Shown here piece after piece: positions 27,133-35,717 of a DNA stretch of 64,000 bases. Positions within the stretch are counted from its first letter, which is position 1. Each line of letters starts with the position of its first letter. The stretch is from an uncultured Alphaproteobacteria bacterium. GTDB taxonomy: Bacteria; Pseudomonadota; Alphaproteobacteria; CAAGCB01; CAG-977. A model generated the notes under the pieces. That model did no database searches and was not told the DNA's origin. It saw only the letters and a program-made list of their open reading frames with translations. The stretch lies in assembly GCA_944390195.1 (NCBI GenBank), contig CALXOZ010000001.1, positions 1-64,000 of the forward strand, read 5' to 3'. Both the position numbers and the translations under genes were made by a program.

Positions 27133-28392
27133 TCACAACCACTCAGGCTCTCGAGTTAAAAAAAGCATGTTTTCCAAAGTTTGACGCCTGCGAATCAAAG
27201 CGTAACGATTTTTATGTACCAGAACTTCGGCACATAACGGTCGGCAATTATAGTTTGAAGCCATTGAAAAGCCATAAGCCCCCGCCGTTTTTACAATAAC
27301 AAGGTCTCCTTCGTCCATCAAAGGCAGCCTCCGATCTTTACCGAAAATATCGCTGCTTTCACATATCGGTCCGACAATATCATAAGTTTGATCACATACG
27401 CCCGCTTTGACAGAAAGTATTTCATGATAAGCATCATACATCGCCGGTCGGATCAAATCGTTCATGCCCGCATCTAAAACCAGAAAATTTTTTTCATCCG
27501 CTTTTTTTATTCTGACAGTACGCGCAATCAAAGCTCCGCCGGAAGCCAAAAGAAAACGCCCCGGTTCAAAAATAATCGAACCGTCAAAATCCGCAAAAGC
27601 ATCATGGACGATCTGCATATAGGTATCCGGATCAACCGGAGCATCTTTTTCATTATAAACAACACCCAATCCGCCACCAACATCTATGGTTTGGATTTTT
27701 ATCGAATGTTCCTTTAAAAGACGGATCAATTCAGACGTTCTTTTAAAAGCCTGTTCAAACGGTGTCAACTCCAAAAGCTGAGAACCGATATGCAAATCAA
27801 TCCCGCTTAAATCCAATCCGTTCGATTTTGAAAAAATCTGATATAGATTGAGGGCCTTTTCCCAATTGATCCCGAATTTATTTTCTTTTTTACCGGTCGT
27901 TATCTTTTGATGTGTATGCGCATCAACATCAGGATTAATCCTTATTGCCGCTTTGATTTTTTTCCCTTTTGAAACCGCAATCTCATTAAGGGTAGCAGCT
28001 TCTTCTTCCGATTCGATATTGACTTGCCTGATGTCATGTTCGACGGCTAAAGCCAATTCCTCTTCGGTTTTACCAACGCCGGAAAAAACAATCTTGTTTG
28101 CCGCAATTCCGGACTTCAACGCCAGCAACAGCTCCTCTTTTGAAACGACATCGGCTCCCGCCCCCATTGATGCCAACAATTTCAATATGGCTGGATTGGC
28201 ATTACTTTTAATTGCGAAACAAATCAAAAAATCCTTTAAACGCTTTTTAGCCGCTTTTTCAAAAGCATTAAAACAGTTGCAGATTTCCGATTGAGAATAA
28301 ATATAAAAAGGAGTGCCGACAGATTTGGCAATTTCCGACACCGCCAGCGAATCAACAAACATTTCCCCGTTTTGATAGTCAAAAGCGTTCAT
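27133..28392 (-). CDS. lysA: Diaminopimelate decarboxylase
   Basis: A 419-aa PLP enzyme of fold III that converts meso-diaminopimelate to lysine. Motifs are CFAIKSNANP with the PLP-binding Lys, the HIGSQL strand, the glycine loop VGGGLGV, EPGRFLLASGG, and the substrate-binding CESSDIFGKDR and GAYGFSMASNYN. Length is normal. It starts 18 nt after lptM on the same strand, a synteny widely seen in proteobacteria. Confidence 0.95.
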   Translation of the reverse strand: MNAFDYQNGEMFVDSLAVSEIAKSVGTPFYIYSQSEICNCFNAFEKAAKKRLKDFLICFAIKSNANPAILKLLASMGAGADVVSKEELLLALKSGIAANKIVFSGVGKTEEELALAVEHDIRQVNIESEEEAATLNEIAVSKGKKIKAAIRINPDVDAHTHQKITTGKKENKFGINWEKALNLYQIFSKSNGLDLSGIDLHIGSQLLELTPFEQAFKRTSELIRLLKEHSIKIQTIDVGGGLGVVYNEKDAPVDPDTYMQIVHDAFADFDGSIIFEPGRFLLASGGALIARTVRIKKADEKNFLVLDAGMNDLIRPAMYDAYHEILSVKAGVCDQTYDIVGPICESSDIFGKDRRLPLMDEGDLVIVKTAGAYGFSMASNYNCRPLCAEVLVHKNRYALIRRRQTLENMLFLTREPEWL

Positions 28393-28410
28393 TTTATTCT
28401 TCCGTCCCTG

Positions 28411-28638
28411 TCAATTAATTCTAAAGACACAGCGTTCATCACATTGCATTTTTTCATTTTGAGGCGAAGTTTCTTTCTGGGGCGAACGAGGTTCTGCAAC
28501 CTTTTTCAAAGGTTGCGGAGAACGTGGTTTCGGGTATTGACGCGGATACACCTTGTCCGCAGGAAATTCAAGCTTTCCCCGTTTTCCGCAGCCTGCCAAA
28601 AAAAACGCACAAAAAAGAACGATTATAATTTTTTTCAT
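28411..28638 (-). CDS. lptM: LPS-assembly small lipoprotein LptM
   Basis: A 75-aa lipoprotein of the YifL/LptM family. A signal sequence ends in the lipobox LAGC (Cys17), followed immediately by GKRGKLEFP, matching the LptM signature GCGxKGxLxxP. In E. coli LptM helps LptD mature. The Pro/Lys-rich tail (residues 26-65) is longer than usual and ends with two Cys residues (QCDERC). The ATG at 28638 has AAGGA 7 nt upstream; the longer frame from 28668 is rejected. It precedes lysA, the usual context. Confidence 0.85.
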   Translation of the reverse strand: MKKIIIVLFCAFFLAGCGKRGKLEFPADKVYPRQYPKPRSPQPLKKVAEPRSPQKETSPQNEKMQCDERCVFRIN

Positions 28639-28744
28639 AAAATATCCTTTTTTCACTTTTGTTTCCAAAGAATAACAACTGTTAAAAACTTATTCACTCT
28701 TTTTTTTTATCATTTCCAAAGAAGATCCTTTTAAATTTACAGAA

Positions 28745-29461
28745 ATGCAAATGCGCTTTTTTTATTTTTTAATTTTTGCGTTATTCCTGTCTTTTGATTG
28801 TCATGCTCAATCAAACGGCTCTATTCGAATAAAAAATGTGTTGGCTCCCCAAACATTTAAAATTTCTTCTCATCCCATACTCGCCCCCACAGCCTCTTTT
28901 ACAGATGAAAACGGGGAAAAAACTTCTTTAATCGATTTCAGAGGTAAAATCGTTCTTTTAAACATCTGGTCGACATCATGCGCTCAATGCGTCGTCGAGC
29001 TGCCCATGCTGGATCGGTTGCAAAAAGACATGGGCGGTGTGAAATTCCATGTGATCGCCTTATCATCCGATCTGGAACCATTACCCGTCTTGAAACGCTT
29101 TTGGATCAAACGCGGCATAAAACATTTGAAAATTTATATGGATACTCAAGCACGTTTTTCTCAAGCCGCCGGCGTAAAAGGGTTGCCGACAACATTTCTG
29201 ATCGATGAAAAAGGACGCGAAGTCGGACGCATACGCGGAATCGTTGAATGGGATGGTCCGAAAATCAAAGCTCAAATCCGTGAATTGATCCGCAAAGCAA
29301 AAGAAAAAGAAAAAAAAGAAAGAGAACTTACAAAAGAAAACATTTCGCCGTCGACCGGATCAGAAAATATTTTTGAAGAAAAAAACACATCACCCCCAGC
29401 TGATTCCGTTCCTCCACCGCCTGTCAGACCGATTGAAGAAATTCAAAGTTGGTTTAAATAA
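28745..29461 (+). CDS. TlpA-like periplasmic thioredoxin
   Basis: A 238-aa thiol-disulphide oxidoreductase-like protein. A signal peptide (about 1-21, ending CHA) is followed by a TlpA/ResA-type thioredoxin fold: the active site STSCAQCVVELP, and the cis-Pro loop VKGLPTTFLID. A charged helix (KAKEKEKKEREL) and a Pro-rich tail are appended after about residue 180. It likely reduces or supplies electrons to periplasmic cysteines; the partner is unknown. It is divergent from lptM. ATG at 28745 or 28751 would both work. Confidence 0.88.
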   Translation: MQMRFFYFLIFALFLSFDCHAQSNGSIRIKNVLAPQTFKISSHPILAPTASFTDENGEKTSLIDFRGKIVLLNIWSTSCAQCVVELPMLDRLQKDMGGVKFHVIALSSDLEPLPVLKRFWIKRGIKHLKIYMDTQARFSQAAGVKGLPTTFLIDEKGREVGRIRGIVEWDGPKIKAQIRELIRKAKEKEKKERELTKENISPSTGSENIFEEKNTSPPADSVPPPPVRPIEEIQSWFK

Positions 29462-29507
29462 TGCGGAAAATCCCTCTTTTAGAAAAAAAAGCTTGATTAT
29501 CATGTAA

Positions 29508-29528
29508 AAAGAGCTAAAAAGGCTCTTT
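29508..29528. terminator. Weak hairpin between thioredoxin and gpt
   Basis: AAAGAGC and GCTCTTT form a 7-bp stem with loop TAAAAAG, just before the gpt start region. On the plus strand no T-run follows, so it may be an attenuator, a poor terminator or chance. Confidence 0.35.
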
Positions 29529-29559
29529 AATGATACAGCGCAAAAACATGGAGGCCCCT

Positions 29560-30036
29560 ATGACCAAACCGCGCTATTTGACAATTTCTTGGGAACAGTT
29601 TCATAGCGATGCCCGCATTTTGGCATCAAAGTTGATTGATCGTAAAGATCTGAAAAAAATCATTTGCGTTACACGCGGCGGATTGTTCCCTGCCGCCGTG
29701 TTGGCAAGAGAATTGGAAATCCGCTGGATTGACACGATTTGTGTCGCGGGTTACGATGAAGAAGTAAGAGGAAGTCAAGCGTCTTTATTGAAAGTACCTG
29801 ACACGGACGGAGAAGGAGTCCTCGTCGTGGACGATCTGGTCGATTCCGGCAGAACGGGAAAGATCATTCGAGAATTAATGCCAAAAGCGTATTTCGTTAC
29901 GATGTATGCAAAACCGAAAGGTCAAGAAGTTGTTGACAATTTCGTAGTTTCTGTTGATCAAGACACTTGGATATTATTTCCTTGGGAAGCGGAGTTGTCT
30001 CCGGCTTCGCCGCTTGTCCGAAGAAAAGACGACTGA
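29560..30036 (+). CDS. gpt: Xanthine(-guanine) phosphoribosyltransferase
   Basis: A 158-aa purine-salvage enzyme that converts xanthine and guanine to their nucleotides with PRPP. The PRPP loop is VLVVDDLVDSGRTG and the N-terminal VTRGGLFPA motif matches XGPRT. The C-terminal WILFPWE segment is typical of the family. The ATG at 29560 has GAGG 6 nt upstream; the frame reaches back to 29530 but without a ribosome site. Probably monocistronic, ended by the hairpin at 30105. Confidence 0.92.
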   Translation: MTKPRYLTISWEQFHSDARILASKLIDRKDLKKIICVTRGGLFPAAVLARELEIRWIDTICVAGYDEEVRGSQASLLKVPDTDGEGVLVVDDLVDSGRTGKIIRELMPKAYFVTMYAKPKGQEVVDNFVVSVDQDTWILFPWEAELSPASPLVRRKDD

Positions 30037-30104
30037 TTCGCAATCAGATTTAGCGAACGCCTTTATTCTTAAATAAAGGGAAATTTGTTTATTTACTTTA
30101 TTAA

Positions 30105-30140
30105 AAAGCCCCCGAAATGTATACGGAGGCTTTATTTTTT
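30105..30140 (+). terminator. Intrinsic terminator of gpt
   Basis: AAAGCC-C-CCG pairs with CGG-A-GGCTTT (one mismatch), followed by ATTTTTT. It lies about 70 nt after the gpt stop. Confidence 0.75.
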
Positions 30141-31072
30141 ACGCTTTTCTTACATTTTTCCCCGTCTGTGTTCCCTTATATCTTTCCCTTTCTGTGTTCC
30201 AGAGATGTTTTTTAAAAACAATATTCTTGAAAATTTCCCTATACCTATTCTCCCGCTTTTGTCACAGACACTTTATAACAAAGATTCCTTTTTTATAAAA
30301 AATATAACGACATTGAAACGAAAATAAACATTCTTCTTTGAGAAAAAACTTATATAAATATGAAATCTCTGTCATACACCATGCTCTATTACACAATAAC
30401 AGGCTTTTTAAAAGCGTGCAAAGAAAGGATAAACAATTCGCTTAATACGAAAAATCCTTGATAGACCCATAAAGAGAACCGTCATACGCCATTTTCTCAA
30501 ACAATTTGTTCCATATAACAACCATAACGGAAACAATTGAATATCCACTTTTCATTCGTGAAAAAAGATCTTTTTAATGTACCTTCAAATTGTTTTTGAT
30601 ATCCGTCAACATAATAAATCTATCCTCTCAATCTTTCCCGTCCCAGAATCCCAAGCAAAAAAAATGTTCTGCCATTTCAATTGGTAATATACAACAACCT
30701 ATTGTCACCAGTACGATTTATGCAGATTTCCTTTATATTCCTCACACCTTATATAATCTGTTTTATATTGGATAAATGTTTTCCTATTCAAAACAGCAAT
30801 AATGTTTCATCTCGGCTTAGGATAGCTGTCTGAATATAACATATCATTAAATTTTGCTTTCATACTCCTTTCTGCTTTTTCGAAAAGTCTTAACCTTTTA
30901 TAACCGTTTCCACCAGAGGCAATTTTTTTTACCAATCCCGCTGTTCATTTCAAAGCTGAAATTATTTTTTAATGTTTTATATGGAAAAGACAAAAACAAC
31001 CAAAAAAAACGAATCCGTTTTTTATTCCAACCGGAAAATCATTCCTTCTGGTCTCTGCCCCAAAACATTTAT
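30141..31072. other. Gene-poor AT-rich region
   Basis: More than 900 nt without an intact gene in an otherwise dense window. Short open frames here are not supported by ribosome sites or recognisable protein sequence. On the minus strand the stretch 30699-30863 looks like a decayed reading frame (listed separately). No tRNA or structured RNA is obvious by eye. Confidence 0.6.
30699..30863 (-). pseudogene. Possible decayed gene remnant
   Basis: An ATG at 30863 follows a perfect AGGAG with a 1-nt-shortened spacing, and the frame continues with protein-like codons (MKAKFNDMLYSDSYPKPR) to a TGA at 30807-30809. It then goes on in the same frame for 33 sense codons before TGA at 30705-30707 and TAG. 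Further downstream, fragments such as VDGYQKQFEGTLKRSFF appear in other frames. This looks like an eroded gene, but I do not recognise the family and chance cannot be excluded. Confidence 0.3.
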
Positions 31073-31103
31073 AAAAAAAGCCGGAAGATTTCCGGCTTTT
31101 TTT
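31073..31103. terminator. Strong bidirectional terminator
   Basis: A perfect 14-bp stem (A7 GCCGGAA / TTCCGGC T7) with loop GAT. It works for pssA on the minus strand and overlaps its TAA stop by two bases. Confidence 0.9.
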
Positions 31104-31881
31104 AATTTTCAACAACTTCCGGTTTTTCTTCCTGTTTTGCTTTCATTTTCAAAAACACATATGAACAAACAGGAACACTGAATAAATAAAACGTAAAAGT
31201 CGCACTTAAAGTCAACCACGGTTTATAAACCAAAGCACCGGCATAAAAACCTGTTAAAGCAAAAATTAAAACAACAAAACGGACAGGAACCCGAAAATGT
31301 TTCAAAGAAATCGTTGGTAAACGGGATGCCATTAAAAATGCGCTGATAAACAAGAACACTTCGACAAAGGTTCCATTGCGGAAAAACTCGTTACCAGTAT
31401 GAAAGAACAGCATAATCGGCAGCAAAGCAATATACGCGCCTCCCGGAGCCGGAATACCGACAAAAAAATGTTTCCAATAAGGCGGTTGAGGTCCTTCATC
31501 CAACATGATGTTAAAGCGCGCCAATCGCAAAGCACAACAGATTGGAACCAACAAAGCGAAAATCCATCCCACCGGTGACGTCGTACCAAGCGCCCAGAAA
31601 TACATTAATAACCCCGGAGCAACACCGAAACAAACAACATCGGATAAAGAATCCAATTCTGCGCCGAAATCGGATGTTCCCCGCAACATACGGGCAACCC
31701 GACCGTCCAAAGCGTCAAAAACAGAGGCCATTAAAATTGAGAAAACAGCCAGTTGAAATTTCCCTTCCATAGCAAAACGTATTGAAGTTACACCACTGGA
31801 AAGAGCGAACAATGTTACTAAATTGGGAGCCATACGGTTTAAAGACAAATCTTTTATTCGTCTACGGGAATCTTTTAACAT
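31102..31881 (-). CDS. pssA: CDP-diacylglycerol-serine O-phosphatidyltransferase
   Basis: A 259-aa integral membrane enzyme that makes phosphatidylserine from CDP-diacylglycerol and serine. The CDP-alcohol phosphotransferase motif is complete: DALDGRVARML, then G-x3-D-x3-D in FGAELDSLSD. Several membrane helices follow. It starts directly after the psd stop (psd ends at 31882), and its product is the substrate of Psd, so the two genes form the phosphatidylethanolamine branch. Confidence 0.94.
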   Translation of the reverse strand: MLKDSRRRIKDLSLNRMAPNLVTLFALSSGVTSIRFAMEGKFQLAVFSILMASVFDALDGRVARMLRGTSDFGAELDSLSDVVCFGVAPGLLMYFWALGTTSPVGWIFALLVPICCALRLARFNIMLDEGPQPPYWKHFFVGIPAPGGAYIALLPIMLFFHTGNEFFRNGTFVEVFLFISAFLMASRLPTISLKHFRVPVRFVVLIFALTGFYAGALVYKPWLTLSATFTFYLFSVPVCSYVFLKMKAKQEEKPEVVEN

Positions 31882-32589
31882 CTATACCACGTCCCCCTGA
31901 CGATTTTGACCTTCAACAGAAATATCGGCTAAAATTGTTTCTCCGGCAACAGCCGTCTGCCCTTCAACAACTTGAATTGCGGTTCCTTTTGGCAAATAAA
32001 CATCCAAACGGCTGCCGAAACGAATTAAACCGAAACGTTCTCCGGCTTTCAATTGATCGCCTTCTTTGACAAAAGTCACAATACGACGCGCCACCAAACC
32101 GGCAATTTGAACAAAAGCAATTTTATGCCCCGTTACCGTTTCCATTGCTAATTCTTGGCGTTCGTTGTTTTCACTTTCTTTGTCCAGCGAAACATTCACA
32201 AAAGCTCCCGGACGATAAAACATCTTTATAATTTTACCGGACATCGGTACACGATTGACATGAACATTGAAAACACTCATAAAGACACTGATCCGTGTCA
32301 TAGGTTCATCACCTATTTCCAATTCTTTTGGCGGAACAACTTCGGTAATTTTGCTGACAATCCCGTCTGCCGGAGACAAAACCAGATTTTCCCCTGCAGG
32401 AATAACGCGGCGCGGATCCCGGAAAAAGAAATAACACCAGATCGTTAAAACAAGACAAATCAAACCGACCGGCTTGAACAATATCCACATCAAAACCGTT
32501 ACTGCTGCAAAAATGCCGACAAAACGCCATCCTTCGGAATGAATCGGAGGAAGAATAAAACGACGCACGGACAAATCAACTTCGGACAT
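31882..32589 (-). CDS. psd: Phosphatidylserine decarboxylase (short form)
   Basis: A 235-aa proenzyme that yields phosphatidylethanolamine. The self-cleavage site is RFGSR near residue 200, where Ser becomes the pyruvoyl group; the preceding GLIRFGS and following LDVYLP match the short alphaproteobacterial form. Two hydrophobic helices near the N-terminus (about 20-60) anchor it. SPADGIVSKI and SVFNVHVNRVP are conserved family motifs. It is the first gene of the psd-pssA operon. Confidence 0.94.
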   Translation of the reverse strand: MSEVDLSVRRFILPPIHSEGWRFVGIFAAVTVLMWILFKPVGLICLVLTIWCYFFFRDPRRVIPAGENLVLSPADGIVSKITEVVPPKELEIGDEPMTRISVFMSVFNVHVNRVPMSGKIIKMFYRPGAFVNVSLDKESENNERQELAMETVTGHKIAFVQIAGLVARRIVTFVKEGDQLKAGERFGLIRFGSRLDVYLPKGTAIQVVEGQTAVAGETILADISVEGQNRQGDVV

Positions 32590-32665
32590 AAAAAGCTCCT
32601 TTTTTTATTTTCAATCGACTGTATTTGTAAGCCAATATTTTAAGAGAAAAAACATTTTTTTTATT

Positions 32666-33673
32666 TTAATTTTGTTGCGTAGACGGCAAAATAAAAACTT
32701 GATTGGGATAAATCAAATTCGGATCTTTAATTTGATCCTTATTCGCCTGATAAATTGTAACATAGGCATGACCTGAACCGTATAATTGTTTTGCTATCGA
32801 CCATAAACAATCACCTTTTACAATCCGGACATGGCGACTTTCTTCAGTTTGCAACCCGCTTTCCATTTCAAAGGGGACTTCAACGCGCGCCATAACTTTT
32901 CCGGCGGCATCTATTTTATCGGCTCGGATCAAATACTTGTGTCCCGCTTCCAGTTTTCTGGGAATATTCAATATCCACTCTTCACCTTTGGCTTCAAGAT
33001 TTCCTAAGAACAAATTATCCATATAAACATTTATCAATCCTGTTTCTTGTGTCGAGCCTTCAATAATGAGACCGTTATCAATATATTTCACCGATTGAAT
33101 GTCAATGACAGTTTTTATTTGAGCGGCGGGGGCTTGCAAAATATCGACGGATTTTGCATCTGCAGACATCATCACAGCCAACGACTCCCCTGTCTGTTCC
33201 GGTTGGGAAACATTAACAACAACAATTTCAGAATCCTCTCGCGTACTCACAGAACTGTCCTTTATCCAGATTTCATGGACCCCGACACTTAAAGCCTCTG
33301 AAGGAATGAAAATCCATTCTCCATGTTCGTTCACTTTCAGTTTTGCCAGAACGGAGTCTCCATCCATCAAATAAATCAAAGCCCCCTTTTCACCTTTTCC
33401 GGCAGCAACCATGCTACCGTCTTCTTCGACTCGAACGATATCGAAAGAAGATTTTATTTTTTTCGCCTGCTGACCCCCACTGTTTTCAGAAGAGGTAACT
33501 GGCGAATCGGATTTTGTTAAAGCTGTTTGTGATAAATTATCTTTATATTCTTGATATGATTGAACAGTTTGCGAAAACGGACGAGCCCGTTTATTTTCAT
33601 ATTTCGGATAAAAAATGAAAAACAAAGCGACCATTAAAAAAATAACAGCGACAATGATGATATTTTTTTGCAC
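32666..33673 (-). CDS. LysM-domain membrane-anchored protein
   Basis: A 335-aa protein with an N-terminal membrane anchor (about 4-22), a disordered stretch, two Ig-like beta domains (about 80-160 and 185-270) and a C-terminal LysM domain (HVRIVKGDCLWSIAKQLYG...IYPNQVFILP), which binds peptidoglycan. The same layout is common in alphaproteobacterial LysM envelope proteins of unknown role. The start is GTG at 33673 with AGGTG 5 nt upstream. Confidence 0.85.
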   Translation of the reverse strand: MQKNIIIVAVIFLMVALFFIFYPKYENKRARPFSQTVQSYQEYKDNLSQTALTKSDSPVTSSENSGGQQAKKIKSSFDIVRVEEDGSMVAAGKGEKGALIYLMDGDSVLAKLKVNEHGEWIFIPSEALSVGVHEIWIKDSSVSTREDSEIVVVNVSQPEQTGESLAVMMSADAKSVDILQAPAAQIKTVIDIQSVKYIDNGLIIEGSTQETGLINVYMDNLFLGNLEAKGEEWILNIPRKLEAGHKYLIRADKIDAAGKVMARVEVPFEMESGLQTEESRHVRIVKGDCLWSIAKQLYGSGHAYVTIYQANKDQIKDPNLIYPNQVFILPSTQQN

Positions 33674-33712
33674 ATTTACACCTGAAAAAATAAAAAAAAA
33701 TACAAAACACTC

Positions 33713-33741
33713 TTGCAGTATATCAAACTTCGCGCTATAAG
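33713..33741 (+). promoter_or_regulatory. Promoter of tRNA-Pro
   Basis: TTGCAG (33713-33718), a 17-nt spacer and TATAAG (33736-33741) form a good sigma-70-type promoter. The mature tRNA begins 15 nt after the -10 box. Confidence 0.75.
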
Positions 33742-33755
33742 CAATATCACTTATT

Positions 33756-33832
33756 CGGAGTGTAGCTCAGCTTGGTAGAGCACTACGTTCGGGACGTAGG
33801 GGTCGGAGGTTCAAATCCTCTCACTCCGACCA
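33756..33832 (+). tRNA. tRNA-Pro (anticodon CGG)
   Basis: A 77-nt cloverleaf. The acceptor stem CGGAGTG/CACTCCG starts with the C1-G72 pair typical of bacterial tRNA-Pro. The anticodon arm is CTACG-TTCGGGA-CGTAG with anticodon CGG, the T arm carries GTTCAAATC, and CCA is encoded. Confidence 0.95.
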
Positions 33833-33836
33833 ATTA

Positions 33837-33864
33837 AAAAAAACCGCTTAAAAGCGGTTTTTTT
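33837..33864 (+). terminator. Terminator of tRNA-Pro
   Basis: CCGCTT/AAGCGG hairpin with AA loop, A-run before and T7 after; begins 5 nt after the CCA end. Confidence 0.9.
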
Positions 33865-34551
33865 ATTATCAAAAATTTCTTAAAAGCTCCGAAGTTTTGA
33901 AAATCAAAACCAAGACAGGTAACGGAAAAACCTCAGCATCAAATAAATAGATTATAATTTGTTCCAAAGCCAACAGAGGCAGCAGGCAAATCATCCACAA
34001 CGAAAGCAACGACAGTTTTTTCCCCCTCTCCTGCCCATTTTTTTAAATACGCGAACGCAACAACTAAAATCGACAAAGCAACCCTTACAAAAAATCATCA
34101 TATCATGCTTTCCACTTTAAAGACGATATTGTGATTTACAGATAAAAAAATGACACAAAAAATCATCAGACAGCAAAAAGAAAATCAATCTTTACGAAAG
34201 CACAAAAGTCTTGAAATCGGACTGAAAGTCTTCTTATTTCGTTTTTTTAACTGAACCGTTCTTCCAAAACTTTTCCGTTTTCCAACACCTATAACAAGTT
34301 TTTAACGTAACCGGAATAACGGCGCACCCTCCCTGCTTTCGGGAAGCCTCGCATCCTGAGCAAAAACTTCCATGCAAAAATCGTCCGGTCGCTTTAAACG
34401 GACAAAACAAAAAACAAAAAGAACATACAAAGATTCGTTTCCCTGAAAAAAGCTTCACCCTGAAAAGCTGTATTCCGGAAATGATATCTCTTTGACCTTT
34501 TTTAAGCTCGAAAGAAGCAAAAAATTATGATCGGATTATTTTAAAACCGTT
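33865..34551. other. Gene-poor region after tRNA-Pro
   Basis: About 690 nt with no confident gene. On the minus strand 34234-34458 is an open, Cys-rich frame (listed separately). A short hydrophobic minus-strand frame between about 33880 and 34020 lacks a good start. I see no RNA structure beyond the tRNA terminator. Confidence 0.5.
34234..34458 (-). CDS. Doubtful short Cys-rich ORF
   Basis: An open frame of 74 codons from a GTG at 34458. It has paired cysteines (VCSFC, FCSGC, KTCYRC) that could suggest a small zinc-binding protein and a basic C-terminus. Against it: a GTG start with only a weak AGG directly before it, no recognised family, and a gene-poor setting. It may be a chance frame or a remnant. 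Confidence 0.22.
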   Translation of the reverse strand: MKLFSGKRIFVCSFCFLFCPFKATGRFLHGSFCSGCEASRKQGGCAVIPVTLKTCYRCWKTEKFWKNGSVKKTK

Positions 34552-35139
34552 CTATTTGTTTTCCCTCACAATCCGGCACGGATTCCCAAAGGCGACAACA
34601 TCTGAAGGAATGTCTTTTGTAACAACACTTCCGGCTCCGATAACAACATTGTTTCCAATGCTAACTCCGGGCAGAATGACAACCCCGCCTCCGATCCAAA
34701 CATTATCACCAATTTTCACCGGCGCTGTTTGAGTCTTGCAAAATTCAAAAGAACCGTCCGGTTTTGGCAAACCGAAACGATCAACCGCATTTGTCGGATG
34801 AAAAGCCGTGTAGATTTGGACATTCGGAGCGATCAAAGCGTTGTTACCGACAATAATCTTGTTATCGTCTAAAAATGTGCAATTCATATTCACTTCACAA
34901 TTATCGCCGAAATAAATATTATTGCCGTAATCAACAAAAAAAGGGGCGGTAATCCAAAGATTTTTTCCGCGTCCACCCAACAATTCAAATAAAATCCGAT
35001 CTTTTTCGGATAAGTTTTCCGAATCCAATGAATTATAATCACGAATCAAATTTTTGGCTTTGTGCCATTGAGCCAGTAATTCAGGATCGCTGCAATCATA
35101 CAGCAAACCCGCCAGCATTTTTTCCCGTTCCGTCATCAT
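34552..35139 (-). CDS. Hexapeptide sugar O-acetyltransferase (Maa/NodL/LacA type)
   Basis: A 195-aa acetyl-CoA-dependent transferase. An N-terminal Mac domain (TEREKMLAGLLYDCSDPELL) is followed by a left-handed beta-helix of hexapeptide repeats (IGDNVWIGGGVVILPGVSIG). The catalytic His is in YTAFHPTNA. Relatives acetylate maltose, galactosides or Nod factors; the substrate here is unknown. The ATG overlaps the stop of the upstream lipoprotein gene as ATGA, so the two are coupled. Confidence 0.9.
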   Translation of the reverse strand: MMTEREKMLAGLLYDCSDPELLAQWHKAKNLIRDYNSLDSENLSEKDRILFELLGGRGKNLWITAPFFVDYGNNIYFGDNCEVNMNCTFLDDNKIIVGNNALIAPNVQIYTAFHPTNAVDRFGLPKPDGSFEFCKTQTAPVKIGDNVWIGGGVVILPGVSIGNNVVIGAGSVVTKDIPSDVVAFGNPCRIVRENK

Positions 35140-35561
35140 TTTCCTATCAAAATTTCCAATGTATGTTTTTCTTCTTTAGCATTCAAAGGTTGCGACAGAC
35201 CGGTTTGCGCTTGCTGGGGAGCCATGCCTATATAAATTTTTCTTAAATCAACGCCTTCTTGCAAAAAAACCTTTGCCACGCTTTTGGCGCGATCCAAAGC
35301 GCCCAAAGCCTGATCCGACGCAGATCCGCTGTAAGACAGACGTCCCAGCAAACAAACAAAATCATTGTTATTCTTTGCCGAACCGGCAATTTTGCGCAAC
35401 TGTTCCGTAGCGTTTTCGTTCATTTCCGCACTGCCGTATTCAAACAAGACGGAATAAGATGTTCCACCTGAATTAATGGGGCAGTTCGTATCGCTACGAA
35501 ATTCACTTGAGACACACGAAGTTAAAAAAAATGCACTGAAGATTAAAAACACTCTTTTCAT
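35136..35561 (-). CDS. OmpA-like (Pal-type) lipoprotein
   Basis: A 141-aa lipoprotein. The signal ends at LTSC (Cys16). The mature part resembles an OmpA C-terminal peptidoglycan-binding domain: SVLFEYGSAEMNENATEQLRKIA, then GALDRAKSVAKVFLQEGVDLRKI. The diaminopimelate-binding Arg of the pattern is present in DRAKSV, but one strand is weak. The ATG at 35561 with AAGGA upstream is certain; the longer frame would run through the tRNA-Leu gene. The gene is divergent from that tRNA. Confidence 0.78.
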   Translation of the reverse strand: MKRVFLIFSAFFLTSCVSSEFRSDTNCPINSGGTSYSVLFEYGSAEMNENATEQLRKIAGSAKNNNDFVCLLGRLSYSGSASDQALGALDRAKSVAKVFLQEGVDLRKIYIGMAPQQAQTGLSQPLNAKEEKHTLEILIGK

Positions 35562-35599
35562 TTGGGGGTTCCTTGTGGTATTAAAAGATTCGTCAGTTC

Positions 35600-35687
35600 G
35601 CGGATATGGTGGAATGGTAGACACAACAGACTTAAAATCTGTTGAGGCTTTGTCCTCGTGCGGGTTCAAGTCCCGCTTTCCGCACCA
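35600..35687 (+). tRNA. tRNA-Leu (anticodon TAA)
   Basis: An 88-nt class II tRNA with a long variable arm. The anticodon arm is ACAGA-CTTAAAA-TCTGT, giving anticodon TAA; the T arm is GCGGG-TTCAAGT-CCCGC and CCA is encoded. The acceptor stem GCGGATA/TTTCCGC contains one T-T mismatch at pair 6-67. Confidence 0.94.
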
Positions 35688-35690
35688 ATC

Positions 35691-35717
35691 AAAGCCCTGA
35701 GAAATCGGGGCTTTTTT
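35691..35717 (+). terminator. Terminator of tRNA-Leu
   Basis: AAAGCCC/GGGCTTT stem with a 10-nt loop and a T6 run, 3 nt after the CCA end. Confidence 0.88.

Noticed and set aside
29508..29528. Hairpin before gpt considered as a purine riboswitch
   Set aside because: It is far too small for an aptamer and has no conserved core.
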